Shown here: positions 5,837 through 10,081 of the stretch, in pieces
Layout of the letters: the number at the start of each line of letters is the position of its first letter
Position numbering within the stretch: the stretch's first letter is position 1
Origin: Candidatus Omnitrophota bacterium
Lineage (GTDB): Bacteria; Omnitrophota; Gorgyraeia; Pluralincolimonadales; Pluralincolimonadaceae
Assembly (NCBI GenBank): GCA_020061685.1
Contig: JAGUXU010000005.1
Span: 1-10,081 of the forward strand
Length of the DNA stretch: 10,081 nucleotides
Direction of reading: 5' to 3'
Notes under the pieces: generated by a model
Database searches by the model: none
What the model was told of the DNA's origin: nothing
The model's input: the letters and a program-made list of their open reading frames with translations, nothing else
Translations under genes and position numbers: made by a program

Positions 5837-7066
5837 TTAGAATAACGTCAGCTGCTTTTCCCCGACTTCGTCCTCGTCGAAAATCTTTATCTTGCCGTAT
5901 TCCCCGTCATAACCGGGCAGGATAGTGACCTTTCCTTTCCTTACCCTGATAACGCCTTCGGCTATTTTCTCCGGCAACTGGCTTTTAAGCTCGTCTTCGC
6001 TCATCTTTAATAAAATATTAAACTCGCTTCCGCATTTATTGACAAGGACCGCGTATTCCCTCTCGACGGCAACGCTGGTCTCGCCTACGCCGCGGGCATC
6101 CGCGATTATCTGGTAAAGCGGTATCATATGTTTAAACGGGACGGCGTTCTCCGGCACCAGGCCCCCGGCCCTGTCCGCCAGGTCCTCCACCCTGTGCATG
6201 ACCCCTACGGTGACTCTCTTGCCGCACACCGGACACAGGTTCCTGTTCTTTATCGCGTCCCGGGGGTTGAGGCGGGCGTTGCAATTCCGGTGCCCGTCGT
6301 AATGATACTTACCCTCCTCAGGGAAGAATTCTACCGTGTATAAAAATTTTTTCTTGTCCTTGGATTTCATCGCCCCTGTTATCTCTTTGTAATCCATCCC
6401 GCAGTCAAAGACATTCGCCTCCCTGCCGATCCTGTGCGGAGAGTGCGAGTCGGAATTGGATATCAGCGCGTACTTATCCAGCTTGCTCAGTCTCCAGTTC
6501 ATCGCGGGGTCCGAGGAGAGCCCTGTCTCAAGACAGAATATATTCTTCGCCTCGGAGCCGAAGCATTCTTCGACACTGTTAAACCCGGAATTCGACCCAA
6601 ATATGGAGAAGTGCGGCGTCCAGGCGTGCGCCGGCACTATCAGGCATTCTCCGGAGACGTCCAGGCATATCTTGACGAGGTCCGCGGCGCTTAAATTCAA
6701 TATGGGCCTCCCGTCCGAGACGAGGTCGCCGTATTCCCCTAACCTTTTATTCAGCCTTTCGGCCGTCTCCATGTCCGGGGCGAAGACGATATTGTGTATC
6801 CTCTTCGATTTTCCGCCGACATAAAAATTATTAAAGACCTCGCATGTGAGGATAAAATTTATCCCGTTATGCTCATACAGGCCGCCCGCGGCCTGTTTTA
6901 AGTTCTTCTTTAATTCCATAAGCCACATCGGGTGGGTAAAATCGCCTGTCCCCATAAGCGCTATGCCCTTTAATCCGGCCCAGCGCGCCAGTTCCCCGAT
7001 ATTCATCGATTCCGAGGTCGCGCGGCTGTATCTGGAATGTATATGAAAATCAGCTACGAATTCCAT
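5837..7066 (-). CDS. Endonuclease Q-like PHP-domain protein with a C-terminal clamp-binding motif
   Basis: The 409-residue protein closely resembles the EndoQ family (TIGR00375 type). EndoQ, studied in Thermococcales and in Bacillus pumilus, nicks DNA 5' of deaminated bases such as uracil and hypoxanthine and of abasic sites. PHP metal-binding motifs are in order: DFHIH (6-10), GTGDFTHP (39-46), CEV (75-77), RIHN (89-92), PAHAWTPHFS (145-154), ETGLSSDPAMNWRLS (180-194) and NSDSH (204-208). A zinc-finger-like segment follows, with H259, C262, C278 and C281. The last five residues are QLTLF, which fits the bacterial beta-clamp-binding consensus QL(S/D)LF. ATG 7066 has GGGAG 7 nt upstream and overlaps the preceding gene by 17 nt. 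It sits inside the pyr operon between Mut7-C and pyrK. Activity on DNA is inferred from family only. Confidence 0.86.
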   Translation of the reverse strand: MEFVADFHIHSRYSRATSESMNIGELARWAGLKGIALMGTGDFTHPMWLMELKKNLKQAAGGLYEHNGINFILTCEVFNNFYVGGKSKRIHNIVFAPDMETAERLNKRLGEYGDLVSDGRPILNLSAADLVKICLDVSGECLIVPAHAWTPHFSIFGSNSGFNSVEECFGSEAKNIFCLETGLSSDPAMNWRLSKLDKYALISNSDSHSPHRIGREANVFDCGMDYKEITGAMKSKDKKKFLYTVEFFPEEGKYHYDGHRNCNARLNPRDAIKNRNLCPVCGKRVTVGVMHRVEDLADRAGGLVPENAVPFKHMIPLYQIIADARGVGETSVAVEREYAVLVNKCGSEFNILLKMSEDELKSQLPEKIAEGVIRVRKGKVTILPGYDGEYGKIKIFDEDEVGEKQLTLF

Positions 7067-7502
7067 CCAGGTACTCCCTTACGTTGCCCCAATGCGTCCC
7101 GTGCCAGTAGGTGCGCCGGCATCCGGGGCATTTTACGAAATCCTCGTTCGTCTCATACACATACTCCGGCACCTTGCCTTTCGCCTCTTTCTTCTCTATC
7201 GGCCCCAGGAGGAGGTTGCAGACGGTGCACCGCGTAAACATCGCCTCCTTGTCCGGCTCCAGCTTCAGGTCGTCAAGCGCCTGCTTCAACTGCTCCTTGA
7301 CGAAATCGCTCTTTATATGCACCACCTTGTATCCCGCCCTCGCGCTTAAGCGCACGTTCCTCGTCAGTATGACCCTGTCTTCCTGAAGGCTTTTGATCGT
7401 GAGAGATACGAGGCTATCTTCCGTGAAGTATCCGCAATCGTAGCCCAAGATCCTGAGCCATTTGCAGAGCCGGCCCAGTTCTGTTGTGGCCAAAAACTTC
7501 AT
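7050..7502 (-). CDS. Mut7-C (PIN-like) domain protein with C-terminal zinc ribbon
   Basis: This 150-residue protein matches the Mut7-C RNase family (Pfam PF01927, formerly DUF82). Its N-terminal half has the pattern LGRLCKWLRILGYD (9-22) and VILTRN (44-49). Its C-terminal half is a zinc ribbon with C92-x2-C95 and C125-x2-C128, then the typical ending YWHGTHW (132-138). Canonical members carry an aspartate before LGRL (FLvDxxLG) and end the strand as LTRD; here these positions are threonine 6 and asparagine 49, so nuclease activity is doubtful. ATG 7502 is 3 nt after the lipoprotein stop, with only a weak ribosome site, suggesting coupling. The 3' end overlaps the EndoQ-like gene by 17 nt. The target is unknown. 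Confidence 0.85.
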   Translation of the reverse strand: MKFLATTELGRLCKWLRILGYDCGYFTEDSLVSLTIKSLQEDRVILTRNVRLSARAGYKVVHIKSDFVKEQLKQALDDLKLEPDKEAMFTRCTVCNLLLGPIEKKEAKGKVPEYVYETNEDFVKCPGCRRTYWHGTHWGNVREYLDGIRS

Positions 7503-7505
7503 CTT

Positions 7506-7847
7506 TCACTGCAGCGGCGCCATTATGGGGTCGTCTATCACAGGATCTGCTATATCTATCGTCTTTTGCACCGTCCGCCCGATAGGGCCTTTCTGGTAGC
7601 TGATGTAACCTAAGTTCTCCTTGGCTTTCTTGGCATAATAAGTATCGGGATAAGTCCTGATTATCCGCTCATAAAAATACTGGGCGTTATCATAATCCTT
7701 TATCTTATACGCCAGATCGCCTGCGTGCAGCCAGTCTTTAGCCTCTAACTTTTCCTTTCCGCTTAAGCCCGTATTAAGGCTGGCGCATCCGAGGATCAAT
7801 GCCAGAGCCACGGCTGAAAAGACCATTTTGCTTATTTTGTTCTTCAT
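7506..7847 (-). CDS. Small predicted lipoprotein with one TPR-like helical pair
   Basis: The product is 113 residues. A lysine-rich start (MKNKISK), a hydrophobic stretch (about 8-19) and LILGC with cysteine 21 make a lipoprotein signal. The residues after the cysteine are Ala-Ser, not Asp, so outer-membrane sorting would be expected by the E. coli rule if the host has an outer membrane. Residues 37-82 (WLHAGDLAYKIKDYDNAQYFYERI then TYPDTYYAKKAKENLGYI) look like one and a half TPR repeats, as in BamD or YbgF proteins, but the protein is far shorter. The C-terminal tail is rich in D, P and I and has no known motif. ATG 7847 overlaps the pyrC stop as ATGA. I do not recognise a specific family. 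Confidence 0.8.
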   Translation of the reverse strand: MKNKISKMVFSAVALALILGCASLNTGLSGKEKLEAKDWLHAGDLAYKIKDYDNAQYFYERIIRTYPDTYYAKKAKENLGYISYQKGPIGRTVQKTIDIADPVIDDPIMAPLQ

Positions 7848-9130
7848 ACTACACCTCCTTCAAATTTTATTTTCCCGCCGACGATCGTCAATGCCGCCGC
7901 TCCGTTCAACGTCTTCCCGATAAACGGCGTGTTCTTGGACTTTGATTCCAGGTCCTTCGCTTCCACGACCCGTTTTATCTCGAGGTCAAAGACAGTCACA
8001 TCCGCGTCGCTGCCCGGCTTAAGCGAGCCCTTCCCGGACAGGCGCAGGATCTTCGCCGGATTCAGGGACATCTTTTCCGCCGCCTGGCTCCAGCTCAATA
8101 CTTTCTTCCCGATAAGTTCCATATAAACAAGGGGAAGCGCCGTCTCTAATCCTATCATACCGGAGGCCGCGAAATCAAACTCAATATCTTTCTCTTCCTC
8201 CGTATGCGGCGCGTGGTCCGTGGCTATCGCGTCTATCGTGCCGTCGGCGAGCCCCTTCTTTATCGCTTCGGCGTCATCCGTTGTCCTTAACGGCGGGTTG
8301 ACCTTCGCGTTAGTATTAAATCCCGATACCGCCTCTTCAGTCAAGGTAAAATAATGCGGGCACGTCTCACAAGTGATATTTATCTTCTTTTTCTTTGCCT
8401 GCCTTATAAGTTCTACGCTTTCTTTGGTAGATACGTGGGCGATGTGGACGCGCGAGCCGGTCAATTGCGCCAATTCTATATCCCGTACGACCATCACTAT
8501 CTCTGCGGCGCGCGGGACGCCTTTCAGGCCCAGCTTTGTGGAGATAAAGCCTTCGTTCATCACGCCGTTCCTCGAGAGGCTTAAATCCTCGCAGTGCGAG
8601 ATTATCGGCAACCCGAACATCTTCGCGTATTCAAGCGCGCATCTCATTAACTCCGCGTCCATGATCGGTCTGCCGTCATCCGACAATGCCTTAGCCCCCG
8701 CCTCGAATATCTGGCCTATCTCTGTCAATTCTTTACCTTCAAGGCCTTTTGTCACGGCACCGACAGTATAGATGTTAACGAGGTCTGCCTTCGCGGATTC
8801 GGCGTAGATATATTCAACGACGCTTTTATTATCGACCGCCGGATTTGTATTCGCCATACACAATACCGAGGTAAAACCGCCCTTTAACGCCGCCTTCCCG
8901 CCGGTGATAAACGTCTCCTCGTCTTCCCTGCCCGGCTGCCGCAGGTGAGTATGCATGTCTATCAGGCCCGGAAGGACTATCCTGCCTTTGCAATCTATTG
9001 TCTTTGCGCCGTTTGCCTTCAGGCTCCTGCCGACATCCGCGACTGTCGCGCCTTTTATCAAGACATCGGCGGCCGAATCCAAATCGGCGGAGGGGTCGAC
9101 CACATGCCCGCCCTTAAGAAGAATGTCCAT
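7844..9130 (-). CDS. pyrC: Dihydroorotase, class I type
   Basis: PyrC closes carbamoyl aspartate to dihydroorotate. The 428-residue protein has the amidohydrolase fold with metal ligands H60 and H62 (DMHTHLRQPG, 58-67), an aspartate in SDDG (D152, taking the bridging position often held by carboxylated lysine), H179 (ISHCED), H232 (HIAHVS) and D305 (ATDHAPH). The spacing matches that of Gram-positive class I dihydroorotases with a shift of one residue. CETCPHYF (254-261) and NPPLR (278-282) are also typical. An N- and C-terminal composite beta domain is present (start to 53, and about 365-428 with GSDADVTVFD). ATG 9130 follows the pyrB stop by 1 nt; GAGAGG lies 10 nt upstream. Its TGA overlaps the lipoprotein ATG. 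Confidence 0.96.
   Translation of the reverse strand: MDILLKGGHVVDPSADLDSAADVLIKGATVADVGRSLKANGAKTIDCKGRIVLPGLIDMHTHLRQPGREDEETFITGGKAALKGGFTSVLCMANTNPAVDNKSVVEYIYAESAKADLVNIYTVGAVTKGLEGKELTEIGQIFEAGAKALSDDGRPIMDAELMRCALEYAKMFGLPIISHCEDLSLSRNGVMNEGFISTKLGLKGVPRAAEIVMVVRDIELAQLTGSRVHIAHVSTKESVELIRQAKKKKINITCETCPHYFTLTEEAVSGFNTNAKVNPPLRTTDDAEAIKKGLADGTIDAIATDHAPHTEEEKDIEFDFAASGMIGLETALPLVYMELIGKKVLSWSQAAEKMSLNPAKILRLSGKGSLKPGSDADVTVFDLEIKRVVEAKDLESKSKNTPFIGKTLNGAAALTIVGGKIKFEGGVV
7852..7860 (-). promoter_or_regulatory. Near-perfect Shine-Dalgarno for the lipoprotein gene, inside the end of pyrC
   Basis: The minus strand reads AAGGAGGTG, an exact 9-nt match to the usual 16S anti-Shine-Dalgarno complement, with GGAGG 6 nt before the ATG at 7847. 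It is encoded in the last pyrC codons (EGGV). It is the strongest ribosome site in the window and suggests the lipoprotein is made at a higher level than its neighbours. Confidence 0.75.
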
Positions 9131-9131
9131 C

Positions 9132-10070
9132 TTAAGCCGTCCTCTCTTTAATGCCTGATACCAGATATAATACGGCCATCCTCACCGCGATACCGTTGGT
9201 CACCTGCTCGAGTATCACGGAATAAGGCCCGTCGGCTATCTCCGGCGTTATCTCTACGCCGCGGTTTATAGGGCCGGGATGCATAATAAGCACGTCCTTT
9301 TTCGCGTATCTCATCTTTTCGGCATCAAGCCCGAATCTCATCGCGTATTCCCTTACGGAGGGGAACAGGTTCTGGCTTTGCCGTTCGGTCTGTATCCTTA
9401 AGAGGTTTACTACGTCCGCCCCCTCTATCGCTTCCTTTATATCGTATGTAACCTTGACTCCCAATCTCTCTATCTCGACCGGCATCAGGGTTGCCGGGCC
9501 GCAGACGGTCACTTTCGCGCCGAGTTTCGTCAGGCCCCAGATATTAGACCTCGCCACCCTTGAGTGAGTTATGTCGCCGATTATGGATACATTAAGCCCC
9601 TCTATCCTTTTCTTATGTTCCTTGATAGTAAAGATATCCAATAACCCCTGTGTGGGGTGTTCGTGAGAACCGTCTCCCGCGTTTATGATCGAGGGGGCGA
9701 CCGACCGCGCGAGAAGATGCGGCGCGCCGGAGGAAGAATGCCGCATGATGATTATATCCACCTTCATCGCCTCTATGTTCTTCGCGGTATCCTTAAGGGT
9801 CTCTCCCTTCACCAAACTTGAGGCGCTGGTCTGGATATTTAAAATATCGGCGCTCATGCGCTTGGCGGCTAATTCAAAAGAGGTGCGCGTCCTTGTCGAC
9901 GGCTCAAAGAAGAAGAGGACCACCGTCTTGCCGCGCAGCGTGGGAACTTTCTTTATGGGCCTCTGAGATATCTCCTTGAAAGAATCGGCAGTCTGGAGTA
10001 TCAGTTCTATCTCCGCCGCCGATAATTCCTCCAGCCCCAGCAGGTCTTTTCTCGTCCAGGTGACCGGCAA
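9132..10070 (-). CDS. pyrB: Aspartate carbamoyltransferase, catalytic subunit
   Basis: PyrB joins carbamoyl phosphate and aspartate, the first committed step of the pathway. The 312-residue protein is full length: the carbamoyl-phosphate motif FEPSTRTRTSFE (55-66), the mobile loop SSLVKGETLKDT (84-95, K88), HPTQ (138-141), GDITHSRVARSN (165-176), LLRIQTER (223-230) and the aspartate-site region MHPGPINRGVEI (263-274) are all present. The start is TTG at 10070, with GGAGG 6 nt upstream at the very edge of the window; no in-frame ATG precedes the conserved start of the fold. No regulatory pyrI gene is seen in the operon. Any promoter or leader lies beyond the right edge. It is the first pyr gene visible and runs straight into pyrC. 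Confidence 0.96.
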   Translation of the reverse strand: MPVTWTRKDLLGLEELSAAEIELILQTADSFKEISQRPIKKVPTLRGKTVVLFFFEPSTRTRTSFELAAKRMSADILNIQTSASSLVKGETLKDTAKNIEAMKVDIIIMRHSSSGAPHLLARSVAPSIINAGDGSHEHPTQGLLDIFTIKEHKKRIEGLNVSIIGDITHSRVARSNIWGLTKLGAKVTVCGPATLMPVEIERLGVKVTYDIKEAIEGADVVNLLRIQTERQSQNLFPSVREYAMRFGLDAEKMRYAKKDVLIMHPGPINRGVEITPEIADGPYSVILEQVTNGIAVRMAVLYLVSGIKERTA

Positions 10071-10076
10071 CTCAAT

Positions 10077-10081
10077 CCTCC
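10077..10081 (-). promoter_or_regulatory. Ribosome binding site for the TTG start of pyrB
   Basis: The minus strand reads GGAGG, then ATTGAG, then TTG, giving a 6-nt spacer. This is good support for the TTG start. The site reaches the window edge, so more of it may lie outside. Confidence 0.6.

Noticed and set aside
6877..6896. 9-bp inverted repeat followed by TTTT on the plus strand, inside the EndoQ-like gene
   Set aside because: It looks like a terminator only on the strand that carries no gene here, the loop is just 2 nt, and a stem of this size is not rare in GC-rich coding sequence.

Overview
The window is a bacterial chromosomal segment made of two convergent operons. Identities rest on motifs and family resemblance read by eye; no search was run. 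Protein wording, frequent ATA and AGG codons, and a B-type (NAD-linked) dihydroorotate dehydrogenase suggest an uncultured, probably anaerobic bacterium. I lean towards Omnitrophota or a relative, but this is a guess.

Plus strand, 1-2812: the 3' part of an F-type ATP synthase operon in the usual order alpha (only the C-terminal 94 residues), gamma, beta, epsilon. Genes overlap or lie 2-6 nt apart. Epsilon is a short form of 88 residues that lacks the C-terminal helical (inhibitory) domain.

Minus strand, 10081 down to 2838: a nine-gene de novo pyrimidine operon read right to left: pyrB, pyrC, a small lipoprotein, a Mut7-C/zinc-ribbon protein, an endonuclease-Q-like PHP protein, pyrK, pyrD, pyrF, pyrE. 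Every junction is between a 17-nt overlap and a 17-nt gap, so one transcript is likely. Together these genes take carbamoyl phosphate and aspartate to UMP. The B-C-K-D-F-E order matches the Bacillus pyr operon, but where Bacillus carries the two carbamoyl-phosphate synthetase genes (between pyrC and pyrK) this operon carries the three non-pyrimidine genes. Any promoter, PyrR-type leader or upstream gene lies beyond the right edge.

The points most worth a second look are: (1) an EndoQ-type DNA repair nuclease inside a pyrimidine operon, ending in a bacterial sliding-clamp-binding pentapeptide (QLTLF); (2) a 30-bp tandem palindromic element inserted in frame in pyrE, giving ten extra residues; (3) a perfect 24-bp palindrome in the 3' end of pyrE that may terminate the opposing atp transcript; (4) a Mut7-C domain that appears to lack two of its usual acidic residues. 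No RNA genes, CRISPR arrays or insertion sequences were seen, and no stretch over 300 bases lacks a gene.
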